A DNA stretch of 64,000 bases, taken from assembly GCF_002088235.1 (NCBI RefSeq), contig NZ_AQQV01000001.1:310001-374000 (forward strand), written 5' to 3'. Origin of the DNA: Oceanococcus atlanticus (GTDB lineage Bacteria > Pseudomonadota > Gammaproteobacteria > Nevskiales > Oceanococcaceae). Both the position numbers and the translations under genes were made by a program. Position 1 is the first letter of the stretch. Every line of letters begins with the position of its first letter. The notes under the pieces are model-generated. The model did not search any database. It was not told where the DNA came from and saw only the letters and a program-made list of their open reading frames with translations. Positions 27,119 to 36,157 of this stretch are shown here, one piece after another.

Positions 27119-28537
27119 TTATTGTTTACGCGCCAGACGCTTGAGGTTGGCCGGTTTGAAGAACGAATCCGAGTAGGTCGCCTCGAAATCGCTGATGGTG
27201 TCTTCGTTGGTCATCGCCGTCAGGAAGTAGCGACCGCTCTTGAGGTCGAAAATAGCTTCCGGTGAACCTGTCACAGTCGGCACGAACGGCAGAGTCACAA
27301 GATAGGCTTCCTGCATCTTCCACAGTTCGTTGCGATTGTCGTAGGCATCAACGACAGCGATTGACCAGGAATCTTCGTCAAGATAGAAGGTGCGACGGGC
27401 GAACTGATGACGCGTACCATCACGCAGGGTGGCATCGACGACCCACACGCGGTGGACTTCGTAACGCACCAGGTCCTGGTTGATGTGGCCGGCCTGAATC
27501 AGATCGCGGTACTTGTATTCCGGGCTGTTCAACTCGTAGTTGTGGTAAGGAATGATCATGTCCTTACGCCCAACCAGCTTCCAGTTGTAGCGATCCAGCG
27601 AGCCGTTGAACACGTCGACCTGGTCGTTGAACTGCTCACCGTCAGTGCCGATGTAGGGGTTGTCGTAGCCTACGTCAGGCGCGCGGTTCACACGGCCCAG
27701 CCCCGGGTTGTAGATCCAAGCCAGACGACCGCCTGAACCTTCATCCGCGGTTTCGTGCACCAGGGTCAACTGACCGGCAACACGAGCCGGCTCGATGACG
27801 TTCGACAGATAGTAAGCCAGCAAATCCGTGCCACCCGGCTCGCTGATGTTGCCGTACTTGAACTTCACGTCCTCGATCAGCTTGGAAATCTTGTAGCTGC
27901 CGTCCGGCTTGACGATGGCTTGGTTGTTGTAGCGACGAACCGCATCACCCTTGTACTTGAGCTTGTGGTTCCAGATCGCTTCGGCACCGGTGCCGGGAAT
28001 CGGGAACGGGAAGCCCAATTCGGCGCCATTCACGTCATCCGTGCCCACCAGTTCTGCCGTCGTGGCATTCTTTTTGGTCGCGTCGTAGATGACCTGAGGG
28101 AAAAAACCGGTGCGGATGGTCGGATAGACGATCATCTTGTAATCGTCATAGCGCTCGAACATCGCTTTGTGACCAGTGGTCAGCAGGTCGGCGTAGTCTT
28201 TGTAATTGGCCTTGGTAATCGTGAACTTGGCTTCGATAACCTCGCCAATCTCGTCTTTGCGGGTCTCCAGCTCGTTGTACACGTAGCTGCGGACCTTGGT
28301 CGGATCACTCACGCGCCATTCTTCGAGTTGAGCTCGGGTCAGGTCGACCTGCTCCTGCGTGAACAGCTCACGCCCGCGCCACTCCGGGATAGACCCGTCG
28401 TCGTTACCTTTGGCGATTGCACCAACCGGAGTCAGTTCATTGCCCAGCTTGGCGGCCTCGCTGGCCGGCACCTTGGCGATCGCGGAGCCGCTGGCAACTG
28501 CCAGTGCGACGGCGGGAAGGATTCCCAGAATTTTCAT
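27119..28537 (-). CDS. DUF1329 family protein
   Basis: This 472-residue protein has a signal peptide (about 1-21, GSAIA) and the DUF1329 signatures FPFPIPGTGAEAIWNHKLKY, RYEVHRVWVVDATLRDG and RRTFYLDEDSW; it is a paralogue of the DUF1329 gene at 16.0 kb. GGAGATGACGTC precedes the ATG at 28537; the upstream in-frame start has no ribosome site. As first gene of the operon DUF1329-YCF48-RND, and with a DUF1302 gene divergent from it, it forms the standard four-gene neighbourhood suspected to handle hydrophobic compounds across the envelope. Confidence 0.84.
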   Translation of the reverse strand: MKILGILPAVALAVASGSAIAKVPASEAAKLGNELTPVGAIAKGNDDGSIPEWRGRELFTQEQVDLTRAQLEEWRVSDPTKVRSYVYNELETRKDEIGEVIEAKFTITKANYKDYADLLTTGHKAMFERYDDYKMIVYPTIRTGFFPQVIYDATKKNATTAELVGTDDVNGAELGFPFPIPGTGAEAIWNHKLKYKGDAVRRYNNQAIVKPDGSYKISKLIEDVKFKYGNISEPGGTDLLAYYLSNVIEPARVAGQLTLVHETADEGSGGRLAWIYNPGLGRVNRAPDVGYDNPYIGTDGEQFNDQVDVFNGSLDRYNWKLVGRKDMIIPYHNYELNSPEYKYRDLIQAGHINQDLVRYEVHRVWVVDATLRDGTRHQFARRTFYLDEDSWSIAVVDAYDNRNELWKMQEAYLVTLPFVPTVTGSPEAIFDLKSGRYFLTAMTNEDTISDFEATYSDSFFKPANLKRLARKQ

Positions 28538-28906
28538 GACGTCATCTCCGATTGCATCATTTATGTGTCGTGGTGCCCGCGTGTCGATTGCGCAGGCGGG
28601 GACCAATCATTGCAACATCGCGCAGCGTCGCGCGCAACTTGGCGCGGCAAAGTAGCCAGTGCACCGTTGCGCGTCAATCCTGCACCTCTACAGGTCACAC
28701 AACGTTTCAGGTTCAGGACGGTTTACAATGCGCGAAATCACGGCTTTTCTCAACATCATTCACTGGAACAGTGAAGCGGGCAAAGCAGCAAAAGCCCGCA
28801 CAGGCACAGTGCATCGCCTTTGACGATTGCACCGAGAAACATTACAAATGCGCCATTCGCAAGCGTATGTTGGCGCGGAAACACACCAAAACACAATGGA
28901 AGGGAT
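28538..28906. promoter_or_regulatory. Divergent promoter region between DUF1329 operon and DUF1302
   Basis: This 369-base stretch holds no convincing gene. It separates two divergent transcription units of the envelope-lipid cluster. It contains the perfect palindrome described separately at 28759-28775 and promoter-like AT-richer patches (GTTTACAAT near 28720-28730; ACATTACAAATG near 28840-28852). Confidence 0.55.
28759..28775. promoter_or_regulatory. Candidate operator palindrome
   Basis: TTCACTG-GAA-CAGTGAA is a perfect 7-base inverted repeat with a 3-base spacer, centred between the DUF1329 and DUF1302 starts. The size and symmetry fit TetR or GntR-family regulators. No regulator gene is adjacent; I did not find a second copy by eye. 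Confidence 0.5.
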
Positions 28907-31138
28907 ATGGGCATTCGCAAGCTACCGCTCGTCATAGCGGGAATAGGAATATGCGGTTCCAGTTCTGCGCTGGAATTCGACTTCTACGACATTGACATCA
29001 GCTGGAACAACCGCGTCACACTCGCCGGTGCCGTGCGCGTGGAAGAGCGCGATGATGCGCTGATCGGCAAACTCAGTCTCAACCCGACACTGTGCGAAGG
29101 CGACGACTGCCTTTCGCTGTCCGGCGACCCCGGTCCCAACCAACGACTGGTGGATGCCCCCGGTGCCTTCTTCGCCGACAAGCAGGACGATGGCAACCTG
29201 AACTACGACCAGTGGGACCTGACCGCCGGTCTGGCCAAGATCACCTCGGACTTCACCGCAAGCTGGGCCGATTTCACTTTCAAAACCCGTGTAATCGGGT
29301 TCTTTGATGCGGTCAACTACGATTTCGATGAGTATCATCCGAACAACAGTGACGTGGTCAGTCCAGGGGTCGGCGGCTATCAGCCCGCCTTCACCAAGCG
29401 CGACGGTGGCGTTGAAGAGCTGTTCGGTTCTGACATCTATGTTCAGGATTTGTTCGTAAACGGCAGCTTTTTCTTCGGTGACCGTTTGCTCAGCGTGAGC
29501 GTCGGCGCGCAGAAAGCGCGCTGGGGCGAAGCCAACCTGATCGCGTTGAACTCGCTCAACGAAATCAATTCGCCTGACATCCGCGGCCTGCGCCAGCCGG
29601 GCGGCCAGATCAACGAAGTGTTCCAACCGGTACCGATGGTTCTGCTGTCGGGTGACCTGTTCCCGGATCAGGGCATCACTGGCGAAATGTTCTATCAGTT
29701 CGGCTGGAAGCGCGTACAAGCGGACGCTGGCGGCACCTTCTTTGGCGAACTTGATGCGCTTTATCGCGAAGGTCCGTACAGCAATGCGCTGATCAATCTG
29801 GGGCAATTCCCGGAAGACCCGCTGGTTGAGGACGAAGATGGGCGCATGCGTGGCTCGCATCGTCTGCAGACCCCACTTGGGGCCCTGCTCACCGACACCT
29901 CATTCACCATTCCGGTGGACCAGAACAGCGGCGAACCTTCCGACACCGGGCAGTACGGTGTACGCCTGAATTGGTTTGCCGACATGATCAACAACGGCAC
30001 CGAGTTCAGCCTGTATGCGATGAACTATCACAGTCGCCTGCCCTATCTGTCGTTCTACGCTGCCGACCGCAACCCCTTGCGTGATGGCCCGACCGGCACC
30101 GCCATCGACATTCTGACCACCTGCCTGCCGGCCGACGTGGATTGCCTGCCGATCGACACCGCAACCGGTTTGGTCGATTACCCCGAAGACATCCGCATGT
30201 TCGGTATCAGCTTCAACACCAATATCGGTTCCTGGTCGATTGCGGGTGAGTACTCGTACCGCCCGAATGTGCCGGTACAGATCTCCATGCCGGACCTGAT
30301 CTTCGCCGCCCTGCAACCAGCCTTCCCGGAAAATGATCTGGTCATTGGCACTGAAACCCTGCTGGGTTCAGGCTTGGGTGGCACGCTGGACGACATCCTC
30401 GGGCCTGTACTGACGCCGATTCTGGCGCCTTTGCTGGGTGATGGCCTGCCGATTACCGTGCCGGGCTCGCGTACAGCCGTACCGGACTACGTCGAAACCA
30501 TCTACCGCGGCAACAACGATATCGACGCCACCATCGCTGCACGCGGCGCAAACTACTACATCCCTGGCTATGAGCGCCTCAAGGTCGGCCAGTTCGTGCT
30601 CAACGGTATCCGTATCCTGGGCAGTTCCAACCCGATTGCGGATTTCATTGGCTCCGAACAGATCATCATGATGATCGAGGGCGGCTTCACCCACATCGTG
30701 GACATGCCGTCACGCGAACTCATTCAGTTTGATGGTTCCAGCCCGCAACGCACCCACGCCAGTCCGGGCGCCGATGGCACCGGCACGCCGGAAGGTGAAG
30801 AAGTCAATACCGGCACCTTCAACCCGACCCAGCAGACCGAAGCTTTCGTTGATGATTTCGCCTGGGGCTATCGCTTCCTGACCACCTTCGAATACAACGA
30901 TGTGTTCTGGGGCGTGAACCTCAAGCCGTTCATCATTGGCGCGCACGACGTCAAAGGTTATGCCCCGGCGCCGCAACAAAACTTCCTCGAAGATCGTATC
31001 GAAGTGCTGTTTGGCACCGAGTGGTTCAAGGGCCAGCAGTGGTCCGGCAAGGTGCAGTACAACCTGCATGCAGGCTCCAAACACAACATTCGCCGCGACA
31101 AAGACAATGTGGTGGTGGAGTTGACCTACACCTTCTGA
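28907..31138 (+). CDS. DUF1302 family outer-membrane protein
   Basis: This 743-residue protein has a signal peptide (GIGICGSSSA, about residue 20) and a beta-rich mature part, with DUF1302-type segments WGEANLIALNSLNEINSPDIRGLRQPG and SIAGEYSYRPNVPVQ. The C-terminus ends in TYTF, a barrel-type terminal aromatic. GGAAGGGAT is directly upstream of the ATG at 28907; an upstream in-frame start at 28820 lies in promoter sequence. It is larger than the paralogue at 12.9 kb. It probably works with the divergent DUF1329-YCF48-RND operon. Confidence 0.82.
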   Translation: MGIRKLPLVIAGIGICGSSSALEFDFYDIDISWNNRVTLAGAVRVEERDDALIGKLSLNPTLCEGDDCLSLSGDPGPNQRLVDAPGAFFADKQDDGNLNYDQWDLTAGLAKITSDFTASWADFTFKTRVIGFFDAVNYDFDEYHPNNSDVVSPGVGGYQPAFTKRDGGVEELFGSDIYVQDLFVNGSFFFGDRLLSVSVGAQKARWGEANLIALNSLNEINSPDIRGLRQPGGQINEVFQPVPMVLLSGDLFPDQGITGEMFYQFGWKRVQADAGGTFFGELDALYREGPYSNALINLGQFPEDPLVEDEDGRMRGSHRLQTPLGALLTDTSFTIPVDQNSGEPSDTGQYGVRLNWFADMINNGTEFSLYAMNYHSRLPYLSFYAADRNPLRDGPTGTAIDILTTCLPADVDCLPIDTATGLVDYPEDIRMFGISFNTNIGSWSIAGEYSYRPNVPVQISMPDLIFAALQPAFPENDLVIGTETLLGSGLGGTLDDILGPVLTPILAPLLGDGLPITVPGSRTAVPDYVETIYRGNNDIDATIAARGANYYIPGYERLKVGQFVLNGIRILGSSNPIADFIGSEQIIMMIEGGFTHIVDMPSRELIQFDGSSPQRTHASPGADGTGTPEGEEVNTGTFNPTQQTEAFVDDFAWGYRFLTTFEYNDVFWGVNLKPFIIGAHDVKGYAPAPQQNFLEDRIEVLFGTEWFKGQQWSGKVQYNLHAGSKHNIRRDKDNVVVELTYTF

Positions 31139-31149
31139 TCCTACCGATC

Positions 31150-31179
31150 AAAAAAGGCGGCCCACGGGCCGCCTTTTTT
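31150..31179. terminator. Bidirectional terminator
   Basis: The stem GGCGGCCC/GGGCCGCC with a 2-base centre (AC) is flanked by A5-6 and T6. It terminates the DUF1302 gene and the converging SRPBCC operon. Confidence 0.92.
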
Positions 31180-31221
31180 ATGCCTGGGTGCCGCCACAAT
31201 GCGGCACATCAAAAAGCAGAG

Positions 31222-31668
31222 TCAGCTCGCAGCCAAGTGCTCAGCGCGTGTTTTTAAAGCCTCACTCATGCTGCCGAAACCTCTTTGCAATGCACCGCGC
31301 ATCAAACCACGCACCACCGGCATGAGCCAGCCCTGGAGGTGAAAATGTGAGCTGTAATGACAGCGTCCATCACCCAGATCAATGATCGTATGGCTGCGCA
31401 AGCTGGACAGGCCGCCCAGCGGAAATGGCTTCATGTTGTAGGAAAAGCCCTTGCCCGGCTCCACCGCATGAATGTACTCAACCTGGCGTTGTGCCGGGCC
31501 CAACAATTTGACCTTCATATCGATGGCGCCGCCAGGACGCAGGTCGCAGCGGGCCTCAACCACAAAAGGGTTCCACTCGGCATAGCGCTCGAAGTCGGTC
31601 AGCACCGCCCAGACCACCTCGGCCGGCGCTTCGATATCGAATTCCTGCTCGATTACAAAACGGCTCAT
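31222..31668 (-). CDS. SRPBCC-family (polyketide cyclase/START-like) protein
   Basis: This 148-residue protein has the Bet v1-like layout: FDIEAPAEVVWAVLTDFERYAEWNPF at the N-terminus, beta core, and a C-terminal long helix (LMRGALQRGFGSMSEALKTRAEHL). The fold binds hydrophobic ligands. Its ATG overlaps the stop of the acyl-CoA ligase gene (ATGA, 31665-31668), so it is the last gene of the six-gene operon and could bind or carry the operon's hydrophobic substrate. Confidence 0.8.
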   Translation of the reverse strand: MSRFVIEQEFDIEAPAEVVWAVLTDFERYAEWNPFVVEARCDLRPGGAIDMKVKLLGPAQRQVEYIHAVEPGKGFSYNMKPFPLGGLSSLRSHTIIDLGDGRCHYSSHFHLQGWLMPVVRGLMRGALQRGFGSMSEALKTRAEHLAAS

Positions 31669-33170
31669 GCGGCCTCCACCAAGCTGGCGAAGTCCTGCCG
31701 GATGACACGCCGCAGCACCTTGCCCAGCTCGTTATAAGGCAGCTCATCGCGGAATTCGATGCGCTGGGGCACCCGCGAGGAACGCAGACGCTCGCGTACC
31801 AGAGCCTGCAATTCCTCTACGCTGGCACTGGCGCCGGGCTGAAGCACCACGGCAGCGGCCACAGCTTCGCCCCACTGCTCATCCGCAATGGCCACGCAGG
31901 CCACGTCAGCCACAGCCGGATGACTGATCATCACATCCTCGATTTCGCCCGGCGAGATGTTCTCACCGCCGCGCACGATGACATCATCCTCGCGCCCTTC
32001 CAGGAACAGATAGCCGTCGTCGTCGAGATAGCCCAGATCCTTGGTGCAAAACCAGCCGTCTTCGGACAGGGTGCTGCCCTGCTCCTTGTACTCGCCTGAC
32101 ACCTGCCCACCGCGCACAAAGATCATGCCCGGCTGCTGAGCCGCGACCGTCTGACCCTGCTCGTCTCGGATCTCAATCTCCACTGCGCCGGTGGCCTTGC
32201 CGACCGATGCGATGCGCTTGCGCACGGCTTCATCATCACTGGCCATCGCCAGTCGATGATCATCCGGCGTCAACACCGCCACGGTTGAACTGGTCTCGGT
32301 GAGACCGTAGGCATTGGTGAAATCAACCTGCGGCATCAGCTGCATGGCCCGTTCTATAGTGGCGCGCGGCATCTTGCCACCGCCATAGGCCAACGCCTTG
32401 AGACGCGGCAGCTCGACCGTTTCTCGGCTGTTTTCCATGCTTTCAATAATGCGCCCCAGCATGGTCGGCACCACGAAGGCATTGGTGACCATCTCATCCT
32501 GGGCGGCTTTCAGCCAGGCGGTGGCTTCAAAGTTCTCCAGTTGGACCATGCGTCGGCAGGCGTAGGTCGAACTCAGCACCGCCGAAATACCGGCGATGTG
32601 ATACGGCGGCACCGTGACCAGCACCGCATCTTCCTCCGCCGCTGCACCGAACTCGACCGTGCCGACGATATACGAGACCAGATTTTCGTGGCGCAGCAAG
32701 GCTGCCTTGGGCTTGCCGGTGGTGCCACTGGTAAACAGCTGCACCGCGACGCTTTCCGGATCGACAAATTCTTCCTCAAATGCCGCGGCCGGCGCATTGA
32801 CGAACTCGTCGCTGCTGATCATCAGCAGCTCATCACGTTTGTCGACCTGGGCGCGAAACTCATCGCCAACCACCAGCAAGGCCGGCGCAATGCGCTCGAG
32901 CAAGGCGTTGATTTCCTCACGGGTCAAGCGGTAGTTGAGCGGCACGTAGGGAATGCCGGCGTAACCCGCAGCGAAAATCGCCACCGGCAGAACCGGGCCA
33001 TTCACATCCAGCAAGGCCAGATACTCAACCCCAGACTCGCGCAACTTGACCGCCGCACGCTGAGCTTTCTGGCGCACTTCTGCGTAGGTCAGCGAGCGAC
33101 CGCCGCAGACCACGGCCGTGCGCTCACCGAAGGCATCGGCGGCCATGTCCAGCAACATGGAGATATTCAT
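31665..33170 (-). CDS. AMP-dependent acyl-CoA ligase
   Basis: This 501-residue adenylate-forming enzyme has the ATP motif FTSGTTGKPKA, the NAYGLTETSS motif, GWFCTKDLGYLDDDGYLFLEGREDD and the C-terminal Lys in NELGKVLRR. It activates a carboxylic acid to its CoA thioester. In an operon with a Cys-less thiolase and DUF35, a steroid or branched-chain acid substrate is plausible, but sequence alone does not settle this. It sits 4 bases after the 103-residue unknown gene. Confidence 0.87.
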   Translation of the reverse strand: MNISMLLDMAADAFGERTAVVCGGRSLTYAEVRQKAQRAAVKLRESGVEYLALLDVNGPVLPVAIFAAGYAGIPYVPLNYRLTREEINALLERIAPALLVVGDEFRAQVDKRDELLMISSDEFVNAPAAAFEEEFVDPESVAVQLFTSGTTGKPKAALLRHENLVSYIVGTVEFGAAAEEDAVLVTVPPYHIAGISAVLSSTYACRRMVQLENFEATAWLKAAQDEMVTNAFVVPTMLGRIIESMENSRETVELPRLKALAYGGGKMPRATIERAMQLMPQVDFTNAYGLTETSSTVAVLTPDDHRLAMASDDEAVRKRIASVGKATGAVEIEIRDEQGQTVAAQQPGMIFVRGGQVSGEYKEQGSTLSEDGWFCTKDLGYLDDDGYLFLEGREDDVIVRGGENISPGEIEDVMISHPAVADVACVAIADEQWGEAVAAAVVLQPGASASVEELQALVRERLRSSRVPQRIEFRDELPYNELGKVLRRVIRQDFASLVEAA

Positions 33171-33174
33171 GAGA

Positions 33175-33486
33175 TCAGTCCGAAGACGGCAGCTGTTTGG
33201 CCTGTTTCACATCCAGCGGGGTGCCATCCAGTACCAGCGAGCCCTTGCCCGGCTTGGTGCACAACAATTCGAATTTCTCATCCGGATCGACATAGCGCTT
33301 GCCCATCTGGGTGCCGCCTGCATGCTCCGGGTTCAACTCGCCAGCCGCGTCTTCGTTGGGGGCGATCATCAGCACACCACCACATTCCAGTGTGTAATCA
33401 CCGGCTGGCGCCTTGATCACCATCACCTGGGTGTCGCACACGGCGCTCTTGAAGCGCGCGCCGGCTTTGAGGGCTACAGTAGCCAT
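33175..33486 (-). CDS. Small protein of unknown function
   Basis: This 103-residue protein has three cysteines (Cys17, Cys35, Cys76) in SAVCDTQV, TLECGGVLM and ELLCTKPG. The first and third contexts and the surrounding short beta-strands suggest a small beta-rich fold, perhaps metal binding. No signal peptide or membrane segment. I do not recognise the family with certainty, although I have the impression that similar small proteins sit beside acyl-CoA ligases in Actinobacteria. It is placed tightly between the hydrolase (14-base gap) and the ligase (4-base gap), so it is probably functionally coupled to them. Confidence 0.7.
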   Translation of the reverse strand: MATVALKAGARFKSAVCDTQVMVIKAPAGDYTLECGGVLMIAPNEDAAGELNPEHAGGTQMGKRYVDPDEKFELLCTKPGKGSLVLDGTPLDVKQAKQLPSSD

Positions 33487-33499
33487 GTCTATCTCCTGT

Positions 33500-34432
33500 C
33501 TAAGTCATCGGCCACAGGTCATGGACCCAGTGACCGATCCTGGCAAACAAATCCCGGCGCGAGGCGAACAGAAACTGGCTGTGGCCGGTTTCCGGCAACA
33601 CCATCACTTCCACCGCCGGGCTGTGTGAAAAGATCTGACCTGCATTATCCGGTGCTTTGACCAAATCTTTGTCACCCAAAGCGACTAAGACGGGCACATC
33701 GATGCGTGCCGCCATGGGGTCCCAGTGATGCGGCAGCATCGACATGAATGCAGGCACCGCCAGCAGATGCGTCGAAACCGCCTTGATGCCCTCAATCCCG
33801 GCCCGCTCAGCCGTTTCACCGCCGTAGATTCCGCCACCGCCGCCACCGCCGCGGATCACCGGATAGCCTACGCGGAAGAACTTGCGCGCCAGCCCTACAC
33901 TTTGCGCCTCCAGCGCAGCGCGATCATCAAGCAGCGCCTGCACCTTGGGATGCAGATATTGCGGCAGGCCCTCAAAGCCAAAGCCGAGCAGCACAATACC
34001 TTCATGACTTGCATGCTGATGCTGCTGGATCAGGGTGATCATGGCGCCCATGGAATGACCAACGCCGATGCTGCGAAGCCCGCGCAAGGCCGCCACATGG
34101 GTCTTGAGCCAGCTCAGCGCCGCCGCATGCAACTGCGCAATCAGCAGCGGCGTGAGCACGAAACCGTCCTCGGGCTGATCGCTCTCGCCCACCCCGGGAT
34201 GGTCAAGCAGCACACAGGTAAAGCCCTGGGCGCACATGGCTTTGACGAAACTGAAGCTGTCGTCACCCGGCACCGGCAAATCATAGAACTGCCGGTTCAT
34301 GCCGCCACCGGGCAGGCAGATCAGGGCGATACCCCGATCTGTGGCAGTCGGCTGGTGAATTTCCGCCGCCACATGCAGATTTTCAATGTTGCCCACCGCC
34401 ATGGCGGTGGGCACACGCAAGACCTCAGTCAT
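33500..34432 (-). CDS. Alpha/beta hydrolase
   Basis: This 310-residue hydrolase has the nucleophile elbow GHSMGA, an oxyanion-type GGGMN near the N-terminus, DHPGVGESD, a catalytic-type Asp in ALGDKDLV and His in LPETGHSQF. It should hydrolyse an ester or thioester, or open a ring as meta-cleavage hydrolases do. It has a run of seven glycines (about residue 198), encoded by a GC-rich repeat, which may vary in length between strains. It overlaps the thiolase stop by 8 bases. Confidence 0.82.
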   Translation of the reverse strand: MTEVLRVPTAMAVGNIENLHVAAEIHQPTATDRGIALICLPGGGMNRQFYDLPVPGDDSFSFVKAMCAQGFTCVLLDHPGVGESDQPEDGFVLTPLLIAQLHAAALSWLKTHVAALRGLRSIGVGHSMGAMITLIQQHQHASHEGIVLLGFGFEGLPQYLHPKVQALLDDRAALEAQSVGLARKFFRVGYPVIRGGGGGGGIYGGETAERAGIEGIKAVSTHLLAVPAFMSMLPHHWDPMAARIDVPVLVALGDKDLVKAPDNAGQIFSHSPAVEVMVLPETGHSQFLFASRRDLFARIGHWVHDLWPMT

Positions 34433-35597
34433 CCACGCTCAGCACGGCGCCGGCCATGCCCGAGGTGACCAGCACATTGTTCACCTCGGCGACCTGATTG
34501 ACCGACTCACCACGCACCTGGCGCACGCCTTCGACAATGTTGTTCATGCCATGAATATAGGCTTCACCGATCAAGCCGCCATTGGTGTTCAGCGGGATGC
34601 TGCCATCCAGCTCGCAATGACCGTCCTTGAAGAAATCACGCGCTTCGCCTCGCCCGCAGAAACCAAAGGCTTCCAGTTGCTTGAACACCTGCGGGGTGAA
34701 AGCGTCGTACAGCATCGCGGCCTGGAAGTCAGACGGCTTGAGGCCGGACTGCTTGTACAACGCAGCGGCCGTGCCTTCGGCTTCCGGCATCACCGAAAGA
34801 TCATGCTCGTGGTAGTAATTGGAGATCACTTCCACGTTGTACGGAATGCACTGCACCGCATTGGGCAGACGCACCGCGGGTTTCTTGCCGTCACGAGCCC
34901 GATCCAGGCTGGTCACAACAATGGCCACACCGCCGTCGGACTCCTGACAGCAATCAAGCAGACGCAACACCGGCTCGACCACCCACTTTGAATTCTGGTG
35001 ATCTTCCAGCGTGATCGGCCGTTGGTAGAACCAGGCATTGGGGTTATTGGCCGCGTGCTTGCGCTGCAGCACCGAAACCATGCCGAAGTCTTCATTGGTC
35101 ACGCCGTACTGCTGCATGTAGCGTTGTGAGTTCAATGACTCCCAGGTGGCCGGGGTCTGCGCCCCGTAGGGCATGCACCACAGCAGCGACCCGGTACCGT
35201 TGCCCGGCTGAAACGCAGCCTGCTGGGTGTGCGGCTGTCCGAAGCGGTATTGCGAACGCTCATTCATGGCACGCCAGATCAGTACGGTTTTGCACAAACC
35301 GGCGTTGATCATGGCCATGGCCTGATACAGGGTCGCCACAGCCGCGGCGCCACCGCCCGGAATACGGGTGGTGTAGTTCAGTTCTTTCACGCCCAGACAA
35401 CGCGCCAGATGAATTTCATCTGAACCGTCCAGGGTGAAGGTGATCATACCGTCCACTTCAGACGGATGAATCCCGGCATCATCCAGGGCGGATTTGGAGC
35501 ACTCCGCGGCCAGTTGCAGCTCACTACGACCGGATTCCTTGGAAAACTCGGTCTGCCCGATCCCGGCAATGGCGGCCTGTGTGAACGCGCGGCTCAT
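34425..35597 (-). CDS. Thiolase-superfamily protein lacking the nucleophilic Cys (Ltp-like)
   Basis: This 390-residue protein has the thiolase fold and the C-terminal region GGLIGEAYIHGMNNIVEGVRQ typical of lipid-transfer-protein-type thiolases (SCP-x/Ltp). Where thiolases have Cys-x-Ser-Gly, it reads PGGGAAAV (residues 80-87), so a normal thiolytic mechanism is unlikely. In Mycobacterium, Ltp2, a related protein, acts as a retro-aldolase in steroid side-chain removal together with a DUF35-containing partner. Here a DUF35 gene overlaps its start (ATGA, 35594-35597), which supports such a complex. Confidence 0.8.
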   Translation of the reverse strand: MSRAFTQAAIAGIGQTEFSKESGRSELQLAAECSKSALDDAGIHPSEVDGMITFTLDGSDEIHLARCLGVKELNYTTRIPGGGAAAVATLYQAMAMINAGLCKTVLIWRAMNERSQYRFGQPHTQQAAFQPGNGTGSLLWCMPYGAQTPATWESLNSQRYMQQYGVTNEDFGMVSVLQRKHAANNPNAWFYQRPITLEDHQNSKWVVEPVLRLLDCCQESDGGVAIVVTSLDRARDGKKPAVRLPNAVQCIPYNVEVISNYYHEHDLSVMPEAEGTAAALYKQSGLKPSDFQAAMLYDAFTPQVFKQLEAFGFCGRGEARDFFKDGHCELDGSIPLNTNGGLIGEAYIHGMNNIVEGVRQVRGESVNQVAEVNNVLVTSGMAGAVLSVDD

Positions 35598-36028
35598 GCG
35601 CCACCTCCAAGCGGACGGAACACCGGGACCTTGGCTTTGCCCATGGTCTCGACAAAAGCCACTTCGACCTCAAGCCCCGCCGTGACATCTTCAAATGCGA
35701 TGCCTTCCAGGTTGCTGACAAAACGGAAACCTTCTTCCAGCTCGACCACAACAACGGTCGGCAAGGCCTTGAATCCGAAAGGCATGGGGTGACGAGGGCG
35801 AATCCAGCTGACCACCTTGGCCTTGCCCGAAAGTTCCACCTCTTCGGTGTTCAGACTGTGGCATTTGGGGCACATCGGGCGCAGCGGGAAGCGGTAGTGT
35901 CCGCAATCACCACAGCGCTGGCCGACAAACCGGTCCTCTTTCGCGGCATCCCAGAAAAACTTGTTGTCGGGCATGACTATAGGGGCCAGCCGTGTCGGTT
36001 TTGGGGTCTGTTGTTCGGAATCTGTCAT
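35594..36028 (-). CDS. DUF35 zinc-ribbon/OB-fold protein
   Basis: This 144-residue protein has an N-terminal zinc ribbon (CGDCGHYRFPLRPMCPKC, two CxxC pairs) and an OB-fold, the DUF35 arrangement. Such proteins bind acyl-CoA and partner thiolase-family enzymes (for example Ltp2-ChsH2). It is the first gene of the six-gene operon running to 31222, and overlaps the thiolase by four bases. It is a stand-alone DUF35, without the MaoC part present in ChsH2. Confidence 0.88.
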   Translation of the reverse strand: MTDSEQQTPKPTRLAPIVMPDNKFFWDAAKEDRFVGQRCGDCGHYRFPLRPMCPKCHSLNTEEVELSGKAKVVSWIRPRHPMPFGFKALPTVVVVELEEGFRFVSNLEGIAFEDVTAGLEVEVAFVETMGKAKVPVFRPLGGGA

Positions 36029-36157
36029 TTTGATTTCCAGTATCTGATGGTTCTGGTCGTGCGCTTTGCACAGCGCTCTCGCGCCAGCAAAAAACCAGTC
36101 AATGCGCTTTCACAAGCTCGAGCAAAGAGCAGATCAACGCAAAACTCCTCAGCGTCG

